Assembly: GCA_001600455.1 (NCBI GenBank)
Contig: BCKC01000001.1
Coordinates: 4,676,441 to 4,740,440, forward strand
Length of the DNA stretch: 64,000 bases
Origin: Endocalyx cinctus
Lineage: Eukaryota; Ascomycota; Sordariomycetes; Amphisphaeriales; Apiosporaceae
Direction of reading: 5' to 3'
How positions within the stretch are numbered: position 1 is the first letter of the stretch; each line of letters opens with the position of its first letter. Shown one piece after another: positions 46,814-58,310 of this stretch. The notes under the pieces are model-generated. The model did not search any database, had not been told where the DNA came from, and saw only the letters and a program-made list of their open reading frames with translations. The position numbers and the translations under genes were made by a program.

Positions 46814-48170
46814 TGATGTCTTGTTAGTAGACCAGGCTGGCCTCAAGGAACTTATTATCGTTGTACCTCATAACGGAAATTCATGAAATCATAACGGCAT
46901 CTCGTGATAAATCAAAGTACTAAGCGGACGAATGTTAGTTACGGCGAAGCCAGGGAGTTTCAGAGTTCACGTTAATTAGAAATATATTTCTAAGGCGCAC
47001 TTTACTCGAATCACAACTTCAAGATTGATGAAAATCATAGGTTCTATATGAAAGAAGGGATAATAGGTTCTGAGGGATGCATAACTTGACTTGGGTGAGT
47101 TTCTTATTTCTTGAATGTTTGAAGCTTTTAATGAGCGTGGACCATCAGGGGTGATGCTACAGTATGGCCGATGTGAGAGAAAACATATGTATGATCAGTT
47201 ATATTACGTATGTTATGCGCGGCCATGTTGTAATAATCGTCCTTGCGCAATAAGGGGGGTTTATCGCATTCTCGATAGTAACGACCATATAATTAACGAC
47301 TACTAAGAGAATACCCCTTAATATATGATTTCGGATTTTACAATGTATAGCCAACAGAAAGAAAATAAATAGGAGTTCTCTAAGCAAATAAGATGATGTT
47401 ATTATATCTAGAAGGGCGTTCACACCTATGTTGAAGTAAGGGGTAACAGGAAAGTCCAGCTGACTCCTCCGATCAACGGCTGATAATGAAAAATTAAGAG
47501 CAAATAGCAAGGTCCCAATCATATAATTTATCAACTTCTATGCTTTGATATTGATCAAAAGCGCTTAATAGCAGGTTTGTATTTGTCAGAGGCACTGGTT
47601 GCATGTATCTCTAGTAGCTGCACGACTACGGCTACCCTCCGGATAGCCTAAGCAAGATACGTCGATATAAGTAGAGTCTCCGGCCTCTCTGATAAAACAT
47701 GGAGAGAAAGAATTGATTACACTTTTACCTAATAGCTTAGTTCCGTCTACGTAACTGCGCTCATCTTATGCTCTAACGTAATTACCTTCGACCCCTACAG
47801 TACTTCAGCTGACTTTTTTTCATGTCTACTACATCACGTCGTGATTAGCGACAGCCAGTTCTATGAACATTGTACTGTCCCTCTGTCTATTACCTTTGGA
47901 TAACTCTCAAGCGGTTTATCTCAGGTTAAGTTGATAATTGCTAATTATTGCAAACAATACACCGATTATAATTATTATCAGCCAGAGTCCTCATCTGACT
48001 AAATACCGCGTGAAATGATACATGACCCTTTGTACGACCTGTCACTAGTTATTGTTGGCTAGCTCGCTCTTATTAAACATATTTTATTGATTGTTGGTGT
48101 AACTGCTGCTGACTTTTGTTCACGTAACGCAAGTCGATCAAGTGGGAGGGCTCTCAACCTCCCCTCCCCT

Positions 48171-48197
48171 TCTCTCTCTCTCTCTCTCTCTCTCTCT
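48171..48197. repeat. (TC)n microsatellite
   Basis: About thirteen TC dinucleotides are followed after three bases by a short (TG)n run. Confidence 0.9.
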
Positions 48198-49039
48198 ATG
48201 TGTGTGTGCTATCAAAGTTTTAGAGCTTATGGATGCGGATTGGGAGCTTGGCAATCATACTAAGTGTACTATGTAAATATCTCATTGAATTAGGGCTTAA
48301 GGAACTATCTATTTCTATGAATCGAGTGGGAGCTCAACACCTTATTTAACTATAATGCTTCCTGAGCTGGTAATACGTAATTACAGGATTGGTCAATCTC
48401 TCAGACCGGGTCAGTAAGCTTGATTCCACCCCTTAATCTAACGTCTCCGATGCCAGTTCCCATTCAGTCCCACTTCTCCGTCACATGTGTGTGTCTGGTT
48501 GCGTGCGTATTTCTGTCTCTCTATAGATAGCAGTAAGTAAACTGGTGAATATAATAGATGTACATATTGTTCAAGTTGAAGAGAGTATTTTCATCATTTA
48601 ATTATGCATATCAACTACAACGCTGCTCATTTCTATATAATGAAGACAAATTTTGTAAATAAAATCGCCTACGCTATAATAACAACTGTAACATATTTAG
48701 ATGTAGTTACTCAGCAACCTTTTTGAATTATATATCGGTAATTGATTGGAAATTACTGTGATAATCTTGCTGTGCGAGCAGAGGGTTCCGAGTAGGATCG
48801 CCAAAAAAAAAAGCAAGTTAATAATTATTATACTTAGCAATCGTTGGTTGCTAATTGACTGGGTAACTAAAAATAACGGGTTGGCTCTAGACACGAAATC
48901 ACACAAAAAAAAAAAAAAAGGCCGCTTAGACATTAGGGAATAAAAGAATGAGTGTCTTATTTCAATAAGAAGAGAACGGCTGTCCGTGTAGCTCCTGTCA
49001 GAGAGAATGGGGGTACGTTGGAGTGTAAGGTAGTACAAT

Positions 49040-49064
49040 TATATATATATATATATATATATAT
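49040..49064. repeat. (TA)n microsatellite
   Basis: About twelve TA dinucleotides lie in gene-poor sequence. Confidence 0.88.
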
Positions 49065-50119
49065 GCTACTAAGTTGATTGTCAAAACTGCTACTTGATAT
49101 TCTATATCTGCCTTGTAGAGCGTCTATATTTCGAGTATATTTTCTGTTAAGTTAGTTCTCACTTCCTCCATACTCTTCAATAATAAATAGTTGTTAATCG
49201 AAATTTGGCCATCAGTACTTATAAAGATTGAATGATATTTATATAAATTCATAATCTTCCCTTTCCATCTATAAAGTTGGAACCTCTCATCATAAGGATA
49301 GTACTTTTTTGAGGCTACTTAAAGGGTAGCTGTAACCACATGGCTAATATATCCACCTGTGGCCAATGCCACTGACATATACCCCCTTCGTTCGCCATTC
49401 TTTTCACATGATACCACTACTTTGTCATAACTATACAAATAGAAACAACATACTATAATGTAAGAATTATTTATCGCGAGTTTACATTCTAGAACCCCTA
49501 GTCTTAAATATAAGCCTCCTCCGCCTGCACGCGCCCAAGTGGTAATTTTTGCGCCAAAATGATAAAGAATGGTGGTGTGTTTGACCTAAGATTACGCAGA
49601 GATGTAATTATTACCTCTCGGTATTAATGACAAGTACAGACAGACATCCAGTTAAATAAATTAATAATAATTGGTAATTTCAAAACTTAGCGCCCACGTT
49701 TTAAATTTTGGGCTACGTTTTGTAACAATTACCAGTCACCGCCAGTGAATTCAATATCGGACATTCAAGCTTCCATAAAGTAATTATAAAAGGAAAATTA
49801 AATCAATGATGATCACCCAAGGCCCGAAAGAGTCATTAATGACTAGATCATTGCGAATTTCCTGTAGAAGGATGGACACACAATCTGATATCGATAATAT
49901 GATTGTAAAATCAAAGCCGCGACATGAAAATTTTTTTTATCAATTGAGATGGCACTCAAGTGAAACTTCTTTTCTGATTTCTGATCTAGAAGTCTAACTA
50001 ATGGTGGTTAAACCTCTCTATCCAACGACGCAAACTGAGGCGATGAAAACTCAAGTTTCTCACCACTTCCCTACCAATCAACCTCGCTGCTACAAAAATT
50101 CCTTCCTTTTTGGTACGAA

Positions 50120-50518
50120 CTATGGTGGCAGGAGCTTTTTGCATGAGTCGACGATGAGATCTTGATGTACGGGCCATCTTGAATAATCCAGCTCCACGAA
50201 AAAGATGGATTCCCGTTCGAATATTTTCTGATTGATCACGGCTTCACCCACTTTCTTGTCTATCATGTGCCTAATGAGATCATTCCAGAGCTGATCGAGG
50301 TAGGCTCTCATGTCTCGCTTCCTGGAGCAGATGTCGCAGAGACTCTCCATGAATACCGGAGCGTTTCGGAGATGTATTTTGTGTGGGCAGAGAACATACG
50401 CTCCTCTCCACGGACCTCTTTGGTGCGCGGCCGCGGGGCAGGCTTGGATGATTCTTACCGGTGTCGCCGTATTGTCTGGGTGCCCGCAGACGAAACGAAT
50501 TTCTCTGGATACGCACAT
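50120..50518 (-). CDS. Small Cys/His-rich protein of unknown function
   Basis: This single minus-strand exon encodes 132 aa. The N-terminal pattern is MCVSREIRFVCGHPDN, then a Cys in IIQACPAA, a LCPHKIHLRNAP segment and LCDICSRKRD. The arrangement of Cys and His pairs in the first 70 residues suggests a zinc-binding module of the kind seen in many short ascomycete proteins that begin MCV and carry CGH. The C-terminal half is helical and charged and ends KKLLPP. There is no signal peptide or membrane segment. It lies alone in an otherwise gene-poor stretch, and its third positions are GC-richer than the surroundings. The precise family and function are unknown. Confidence 0.6.
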   Translation of the reverse strand: MCVSREIRFVCGHPDNTATPVRIIQACPAAAHQRGPWRGAYVLCPHKIHLRNAPVFMESLCDICSRKRDMRAYLDQLWNDLIRHMIDKKVGEAVINQKIFERESIFFVELDYSRWPVHQDLIVDSCKKLLPP

Positions 50519-52473
50519 ATTACTGGTCGTATCTGTCTCTTGAGGCGCGACGTAGGAATAGTATAGTGCTCGAAAAGTTGAATTGTTCGGTTTTAGGTAG
50601 TTCGTTTCCTATGGATAGGCATGCAATGAAGATATGTTATGGTGATAATTCTTTGACTGGAAGCAGGGATTCAAAAAAGAAAATGAAGAAAACTCTTGAT
50701 CTAATCGAAAGATGAAAACTAACCCCGGTATAAAATTTCTTTCTTCTCAGATTTTTTTCCTCCTTCGCAAATACTGCTCGCAATACGAGGTTCTCTATAG
50801 GCAGAACAAGACTCTAGAGGAATAAAAGGAATATCTAGAGACTGGTTTATAAGAAGTCTGCAAAGAAACCAAATTAGTTTTCAGGATGAACCTTGAAGAC
50901 TTAAAAGGTTCTGCTGAGCTCCCCAACACGTTCATTCAAGCTAGGTGGCATCTTTTTATCTATTTAAGCCTCGCGACTTACACGTTTATATTAATTAGCT
51001 TAACTTACAGCCATGCTAGTCGCGATTTCTCAGTGAATATGCTCTAGATAAGGCTTTACAATGTGATCCCATGGGATCTCACGACCTTCCCGAGGGGGGG
51101 AATTTAATCCCATGACTCCCACAAAAGAGAAAGGTTGATTAAATATATACATAATTAGTTTTAAAGAAAAAGAATATTTCGATATTTATTATTTCATAAT
51201 TTATTTTCTCTTTTTCTCTTTTTTTTTTTTTACTCCTACGGGGATCATATGGGACTTACCAAGCCCCTATGGGAGTCCAATGGGGGCATGGGATCTTCAC
51301 GTGGGATAGGAATATAAATACGAAGGTTCAGCTAGGATATATTAATACCACGAGTAAGTTTTACCAAGGAAATAGCACATAAGTTGGGACAGAACTGTGT
51401 CAAGAATTATTCTCACTTTTATCTATCTAGGTATACGACTATTTTTTTTGCTTTGACATGTGCAGGTGATACGGACGAGAATCTCATGTAGGCGATATCG
51501 ATGAGCATTATAGTCTTTCCGAGAAGTTTGTCATTTAAGGGTAGATATAAATATCATATCATCTTATCGGCTGTTTTCTATAGAGAACTGTGTAACGCGC
51601 CAGAGGTATCAAGCAGATGAAAACCGAGACCGACGCTCTGGAGGCATTTCGACGTTGGCTGATTATGTAAAGTGCACGGACCCCTTATTAACTCCAGCTA
51701 GTCTATTGCACGCACAAAAAAAAAAAAAAAAAGAAAAAGAAAAATTCCTCAGGTTTCCGTCACCGCTCCAACCATCTTGCTCCTCTTTCTCCTCCCTTCG
51801 TTCAGCACATCTTTCGAATCATCTCACGATCACGGTTCAAGTCAACTATCAAGATAAAATCATGGTGCTAATGAAAATATTGGGTTATGTGTTGGCTCAT
51901 GATTTCCTATTCATAACTATTATGTTGAAAAAGAAAAAGAGTTGAGACCGGTATGGGAACAAAGACAATGCCTCAGCGTGGCCCGACCAAAGACACAGTC
52001 TTCCTCTCATAGCCGTCCAAAGTATTCGCGCTCCGAAACTCATAAAACATAAAATCCCAGTCTCCTAAAGCGCCGAGCCGTCCTCCCCTGCGTGTCCCGA
52101 TTCAGTGGACAGGGTAAGCTCAATAACGCCTACCCATCCATCCAGGGTAGAAAATGCTGGAGAGAAAAAAAAAAATACAACCAAACCCGCCGTCATAATG
52201 CATCATATGTTTGCACCCCACGATTATGCTGTGAGAAGAATATTCTAAGAACAAGTCAAACTGGCTTCCAGAAATTGAGATCCATCGCGAGTCGACGCTA
52301 CAGATCAAAGGAAAGACAAGAAGACAAGGGTCGCGAAACCAAAATCGATAATATAAAACAGAATCTCAAGAAGAGAATATGGAGGGAAAGAGACCGAGCC
52401 GGCGAGATATATCCCACTGGAGTTTATTGATGAGAGCGAACTTCGTCTCAGCCAAATTCCGAGAATGATGCGG
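50519..52473. other. Gene-poor spacer
   Basis: No gene is supported. A short inverted repeat around 51064-51116 (ATCCCATGGGATC near 51065 and CATGGGATCTTC near 51287 are variants) and a T-run near 51220-51231 are present. A T/C-rich 3' region for the next minus-strand gene is not obvious. Confidence 0.45.
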
Positions 52474-53156
52474 TTAAACGAGTTCGAAGCCATCATCTTC
52501 GAGAATCGCAGGTTCCTCGAAAACCATATCATTGTTCTTACGTCGAAGATTCCTTCGAGCCTTGCGACCCTTGAGTGCATCTCCGTTACTGTCTAGGATC
52601 TCGTATTCTTTCTCGACCAATTTCTCCGTCGCTTTTGGGTTTGTCTTGACGAAGATTTCTAGAGATAGGGGCTTGCCCGGACTTTCGGTCCTGTCGAAAC
52701 TATAAAGAAAGTTGTCCGATATACTTGAATTCCTCGAACGGGGGGATGGCAAAAGTTCGTGAAGGGATCGCGAGATGTTAGACGAGTCTTGCAACTCCGA
52801 CATAGCTGCTACTTTAGCCCGGGAATGGCTGGAAGGGATATCCTTCCGCATGTGTGCGCTACCGCGAGGCTTTACGATATTTTGAGCGGGCCACCGCGAG
52901 TCACTGCGTTTAGTTAGTCAAAACAGGTTCTTCAAGTGTCGGATAGGACGAGCGGTAAAACTCACTTAAAGTGACGCTCTGGACGGATCTTCTCCTTTTG
53001 GCTATCCCTACCCGTCAACACAATCTCCGACTCAGACCACTGATAAGCGCAACCTAACGCAGGACGGACGCCTCGCGACCACTTTTCTTTGTGCTGTCGG
53101 TCGCGCTTCGAGTCCTGAGCGGAGCTGCGGAAGTCTCGAGACTGCTCAAAAGCCAT
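52474..53156 (-). CDS. Conserved-looking Ser/Arg/Lys-rich protein of unknown function
   Basis: Two minus-strand exons, 53156-52966 and 52903-52474, are joined by a 62-nt intron with a GTGAGT donor, a GACTAAC branch site and a GCAG acceptor, in phase, giving 206 aa. Landmarks are WSRGVRPALGCAYQWSESE in exon 1, SRWPAQN at the junction, a SHSRAKVAAMSELQDSSNI helix, a Ser-rich SPRSRNSS segment, the SFDRTESPGKPLSLEIFVK strand and KGRKARRNLRR near the C-terminus, ending EDDGFELV. It is hydrophilic, without signal peptide, and may be intrinsically disordered in part. The pattern looks like a protein conserved across Sordariomycetes, but I know no function for it. The strong splice signals and unbroken frame make the model reliable. 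Confidence 0.75.
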
Positions 53157-56100
53157 TGCGAAGATTTGATTTACTCTATCGACGGTGATACAAGTGTATG
53201 AGTTTATATTCCGATCTCTCTTGAGTTGATCCCAGGTGAGCCTCTTTTTGCCGCTCTGTGTTATCGAAGAGATTTGCTTGATCAGGTTGATTTCCTTTAA
53301 TCAACTTGGCGCGTATGTCTTAATTATGCGGAATGCTAAAATGGTAGCGAGTTCACACAATTTATTTTGCCGATGATGGATGATAAATAATAAGAGCTTA
53401 AGGTTTACGGTGATGAGTGGTAGGTATTGAAGGAAGAAAATGAATGGAAGATGGGTTGTGGTACGGGGTCCTATAAAGGAGGGAATAAAGCGATCGGGTG
53501 GGATAATGGTCGAGTCACAAGGTGAGAATGATGACTGTTAGGTAAGGTAAGGTTCGGAAGGCAGCTTTGGGCAAGGTCCCCTTCTTCGCTTAGTTCGCTG
53601 TTTTCGAGGATGGGAAATTGCTTTGTCTCTTAGGTTATGCCGTGGCAATGAAACGAGGTACAAGTGAGATAAGCAGGCGCACGGCGTCAAGTGATATAGA
53701 TAAGGTAAGTGGATGTTTCTTTGTTTAGATTTGTTATGATATCAGGATCAGGCTATGGAAAGCACTGGAAGACAAAGGGGGGAACTGGGGGAATTTTGGA
53801 TCTAGGATTTCTAGGTCTTGGTACGTAGGTTTTATTCGTGATTGTGGCCGAGTGACTCAGACAAGGCGCAGTACTAGGTAGTAATACTTTAATGAATTAT
53901 TTATGTATGTGAGAAATGAATGAGATGAGACGGTTAGACTAGCGATGTCGGGTGCCGTGATTTTACGGGTAGTAAGCCCCAGATACGATACAGAGAGATC
54001 TATCGATAACGACAAAGCCCCGGAACGATGATGACGCAAATAGGGAAAATTCCAAGGCAGAACAAAACAGAACAATCGGTGTTCTTTAAATAAACCTGAA
54101 AGTTTTATACTGTATGTAATACGTATTATGCTAAAAGTAGATACGTAGATATATATTATATCTTTTGAAAACTTTGTTATTCTCTTTTGAATGACGATGA
54201 TAATATACGCAGATATGTTTTGAGATCAGGGAAACTTTAGAGCACAGAACAAACCGTTCAGTTCACATTCAGGGGCGGGTTATACTGTAGTTAACAAGCA
54301 CTTTATTCCCTATGGAGAATGGTTGGAGTTTTCCTTATCATCGGCCGGCATAGTATCACATTAATAACAACCGATCCAGACCAGACAAGCACAGGGTACT
54401 TACAACTCTTTCTTACCAATATATTGGATCTAACAAGGTAGATTATTTTAGTGTGAGTGGATTCTAGAGTTGTAACCTAAGTAATATTGGATCATTGCCA
54501 ATAAATTTCGATCACTTTATTACTACGAGGTTGATGATGACGATGATGAAAGGGAAAAAAGCTGCGTGTGACAATTTCCAAGTCCTAGACAGTTTACTTT
54601 CTCAAAGGTCTACAGGTACATATGATAACGGTAAGTTCTTAAGTAGTACAGGTCCATGAGTACCTAGGTTAGAGCAAGTTTATCCTAAGTAAAGTAAGTC
54701 AAGAGTACCTCGAATTCCAAGATACGATACGTCAGGGGAACCTTGTGATCAAACTAACTCGGATTCCGGAGCCATGTTTTTATGAACTTTATGAACCGAA
54801 CCAACCGAACTTTTGTTTATGTTACTTATTTACCTTAGGTAGGCTGCTAGATACCTACGTACCTAGAAGTATTTACATTTCATGCTTGGTTCCAGACATT
54901 TTTTAGCGCTTTACATCCTGATACAATCACGAAAAGCCACAAACCAAGCAAACGCTTATATAGCAAAGTATAGGTAGTAGGTTATCGGAAAACCGGTCTT
55001 TTTTTTTTTTGAAAGTCTCGGTTTATTAAAACCTCGGCCTTGCAATCTTCGCAGCTCGTGCATCTAACTTCGCCGTGTCATTCGTCAACTTTCTCTCGGA
55101 GTAAAATTGGATGTATGGTAAGGTAGGTACCCTCTCGGTACCCTGATGGCCTCGTCGCCCAAATCACTCAATTATCCACCCAAGTAAAATCTCGGACGCA
55201 CGTTTCTAAAACGGTTCTTACAATTCCCTCTCGGATACGAAGGAACAGAGTAACGGCATGACAACATAGCAATTAATGCGTACAGATCCATGGATAACCT
55301 AGGTACTATATTTATTTAGTATGTGATAAGTTTTGATACCAACAAACTTATCTATCGTATCGTAACGCATACGCCTACGTATTTGGAGAAGAGAAAGTAC
55401 ATCAATAATATGAGTGAATACTATGCCTGTGCCGTATTTCCCTTCAAATTAGTTGATAACTATTCTTCTTCTAAAACGACCGGACCACGCCGTTTCGTTG
55501 ATTGTTGATCGTTCTAGATAATGCAGGTCCCTTCGCTTCCCCATACATGCATCCGCGGCTATGATTAGCAGGTAGTGTAGTATTAGATACCGCATGCCAT
55601 GCAGCGTAGATTTACTTTACTTACAAGTATATTTGTTTTTTTTTCCTTTCCATTTCCCCAGCTTTACCTTATCTACCCTCCCTCCAAAACGAAGATCAGT
55701 TGCCGGGAACCCACTTTCGTTTCATTGGTATACGGGGTTAATTGCGCGTTAATTCTCCTACTGCGTACATTGGAAAACCCCCCCTTCGGTATCTCCTATT
55801 TTGGAAAGGCGAATCATATTACTCTCTTTTCACGTTACTCTTATCATGGTCGCGATTTTAAAAAAGAAAATCACTTTCTCAATGGAGCGGTTATGTTTAG
55901 CTCTTTCGGCCGGAATCTGTACGTATGTATACTGAAATCCTTTCGGTCGGCAATTCGGTTCTACTGGCATATTTTACTCTCACCTACTCTACTGATAATT
56001 AGGAGGAATAATAATAACGAATGAATGAATGAATCTGATAGTGTGACCTCCGACGCATGTCCATATCATAAAGCCCAATACGTAATTCAAGTAGCAAGTA

Positions 56101-56165
56101 GTCAGTTTCATCCCTCTACATCATCGTAGTAGGCTTCTGTGACGCATTACTTTTCTGCCCGTGCT

Positions 56166-56193
56166 GCCCGTCTATTCACACAGGCAGACGGGC
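56166..56193. repeat. GC-rich hairpin
   Basis: GCCCGTCT and its reverse complement AGACGGGC are separated by 12 bases, followed by a GGGCTGAC direct repeat. No downstream gene end is near enough to make this a terminator. Confidence 0.6.
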
Positions 56194-56306
56194 TGACGGG
56201 CTGACAGGGAAAGTTACAAGAACAGGAAAACAAGGGTATCGTATCCATCAAGGTACAAATAACGCCATTATTACTTCCGATTGCTACTGTACTATGAGAT
56301 AGTATG

Positions 56307-56906
56307 TCAACCGACCTATGGAACACTCCATTGCCCCATATATACTCCCCTACTTTTCCACTTCTTTTCTTAAGTTTAACTTAAAGGTTTTTTAACAATA
56401 TTTTATCATAAAGTATATCTAACCCATTTTTTAAGGTATATATATAAGGAAATTAGCATAACTAAATAATTGGCGAGTTGGTATAATAATTAGCTGGTAA
56501 TTAGTATGGTAATTAGTATAATAATTAATATAGTATATAATAATTAATATAATATATAATAATTAGTATAATATGTGATAATTAGTATAATATGTGGTAA
56601 TTGGTATAGTATGTGGTATAGTGGATAGTATACTATATTTTAGTAAGTAATACGCTATAGATTAGTAAACTATATACTATAATATAGTGAAAGATATATT
56701 ATAGTGAGTAGTCCGCTATAATATAATGCTTTACTCGTTATATTATAACGCTCTAAGCTTTATAATATAGCGGGTAAAATATTATATTATAATGGGTACT
56801 AATAGTAGGTCAGTTGAAAAAAAATTTATATAAAGGGGTAAATTAGATTTTAAAAAAGGCCCATATTTCTTATTCTAACCCGCTTAGAATTTCATAGGTC
56901 GGTTGA
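56307..56906. mobile_element. MITE-like 600-bp element with 14-bp terminal inverted repeats
   Basis: The left end reads TCAACCGACCTATG (56307-56320) and the right end is its exact reverse complement (56893-56906). The 600-bp interior is extremely AT-rich between about 56440 and 56800, made of degenerate TATAATAATTAGTATA units, and has no coding capacity. A third, imperfect copy of the end sequence (GTAGGTCAGTTGA, 56805-56817) lies inside near the right end, as if the element were internally rearranged or nested. No clear target-site duplication was found. The features fit a non-autonomous DNA transposon decayed by mutation, perhaps by RIP. Confidence 0.55.
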
Positions 56907-57733
56907 TCTATCACCTCCTGTACTATGATACCTATTTAAGTACATATAGTCAGCTAGGTAGTATGCTATAGTACTGTAGTACCTAGGTATGTACTATTGA
57001 TAGCATCTACGTACTAAAAATGGTGGGTGATCGTAAAACGATAAGCATAAATCGGGCCCTGGCGGGGATTTACCTTATTACTAACGGAACAATATGCATA
57101 TAACCACGAGCCAATTAGTCAAACTAAGTGGACTCAACTAAACCAAGTCAACCCAAATCCATCATGATCACCCCCCTCCAAGCAGATGATAAGCTCCGCC
57201 CTTGCAGCTGGACATATCACGTACTGTGAACTCACTGATTCTTTTTATCTCGGACTCTCGGAAAGCCTTTCTTCTCTTCCTTGTATCCGTGAATGCTTCC
57301 TTTTGAATTTCACAGGCCGAACTTCGGTGCCAAATATTTCATATGAAAATAATCTATCATGATCAATCAAACGTTAGGTCGGTATGGTACGGGTCTTGGA
57401 ACAGCGTCATACGGTCTGTGTATGTGTAAGTTTTTAGATCGTTCACCCTTGTACCAGTTGTACAAGTAGATTCAGCTGGAACTCGTCGGGGACCCTGATG
57501 ATTGGGGGTGGCATGATACGAAGGAAGTCAATGTGAGACAACACAAGTTGGGTGGATGGACCCTTGAAGAACTCAGAAAACGGTAGGTTTTCAGCTAGTT
57601 AAACCCCGTAACGGATACGGTACCGTTTTAGGCCCCACTTTCAACCACTTTCGACCACTTTCTTCTTTTTTTTTTTTTTCGTTTTCCGCATCGCCAAGAA
57701 GTAGACATTGCTATTTCTCGAAGCTGCTTCTGT

Positions 57734-58310
57734 CTATGCTGCCTGCTGCTTCGCTAGCCATTCCTCGTGCTTCTTCTTTTGTTTCTCCCACTCTTTAACT
57801 AGCTTCTTGCGCTTATTTTTGAATATTATATTCCCCGTTACATCCACGGTCGAGATGCCGTCTTCGTCCCACTCTGAGTACTGGGCGTACCAGAGCAGGC
57901 TGGGGGTGATCGCGGTCCTCGAGATGGATGCCTAGGTTCCAGAGGTGGACATCACGGAGCTGATCGCACAAGTCTAGAAAGTCTTTGGCCGGCGCTTGCT
58001 GGGCGGCAAGAGCCTTCACGCTGGTACAGAACTCCTGCAGCACCTGACTGTACGGTTTCGAGGACTCGTCTACTGATGTTAACGGTGCTGTCGTGATTTC
58101 TTCGGCAAGTTTTATTATAGCTGTAGGTTTGACCGAGCCGGAACAGGCTAACGATCGAATCTTGTCGCGTAATTGAGATGCGGGATAGACATAGGGTTTT
58201 GCTACCTCTGAGATATCGAGACCTGACCATCCTATGCGGTCCAGGTCGCTGAGATCTCCATGGGGATCGAGACCAAATATAGTAACAATACGTGTTATCC
58301 ACCAAGCGAG
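57734..58310 (-). pseudogene. Truncated relic of cysteinyl-tRNA synthetase (C-terminal part)
   Basis: Read on the minus strand from about 58310, the frame encodes WITRIVTIFGLDPHGD, GWSGLDI, KPYVYPASQLRDKIRSLA, then APAKDFLDLCDQLRD and LGIHLEDRD with QPALVRPV. These are the landmarks of the anticodon-binding helical domain of eukaryotic cytosolic CysRS. After QPALVRPV the frame is lost. The next frame resumes with YSEWDEDGISTVD and RKKLVKEWEKQKKKHEEWL, the normal CysRS C-terminus, and ends at a TAG (57736-57734). The usual charged linker between the two is deleted, with a frame change at the junction. The catalytic HIGH and KMSKS domain is absent: upstream sequence (58.3-58.9 kb) shows none of it. 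This is therefore a partial duplicate, not the functional gene, which must lie elsewhere. Confidence 0.7.

Larger units (their letters stand above)
46814..50119. other. 3.3-kb AT-rich gene-poor region
   Basis: No gene is supported. It holds a (TC)n microsatellite at about 48171-48197 followed by (TG)n, an A-run near 48904-48919 and a (TA)n tract at about 49040-49064. Short frames rich in Ile, Leu, Ser and Asn are what AT-rich non-coding DNA gives. Confidence 0.6.
53157..57733. other. 4.5-kb AT-rich gene-poor region
   Basis: Apart from the inverted-repeat element at 56307-56906, no gene is supported. A plus-strand frame at 55599-56024 (141 codons from an ATG) is hydrophobic and low-complexity at its end and is not accepted. 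TACCTAGGTA-type palindromes recur (about 54659, 55304, 56980). A GC-rich hairpin lies at 56166-56193. Repeated CCACTTTC units lie at about 57635-57662. Confidence 0.55.

Noticed and set aside
55599..56024. 141-codon plus-strand frame from an ATG
   Set aside because: Phe/Leu/Ile/Ser-rich as expected from T-rich non-coding DNA, ends in an Asn run from AAT repeats, no upstream or downstream support.
56166..56193. GC hairpin as a transcription terminator
   Set aside because: Not followed by a T-run, far from any gene end, and hairpin terminators are not expected for fungal polymerase II genes.
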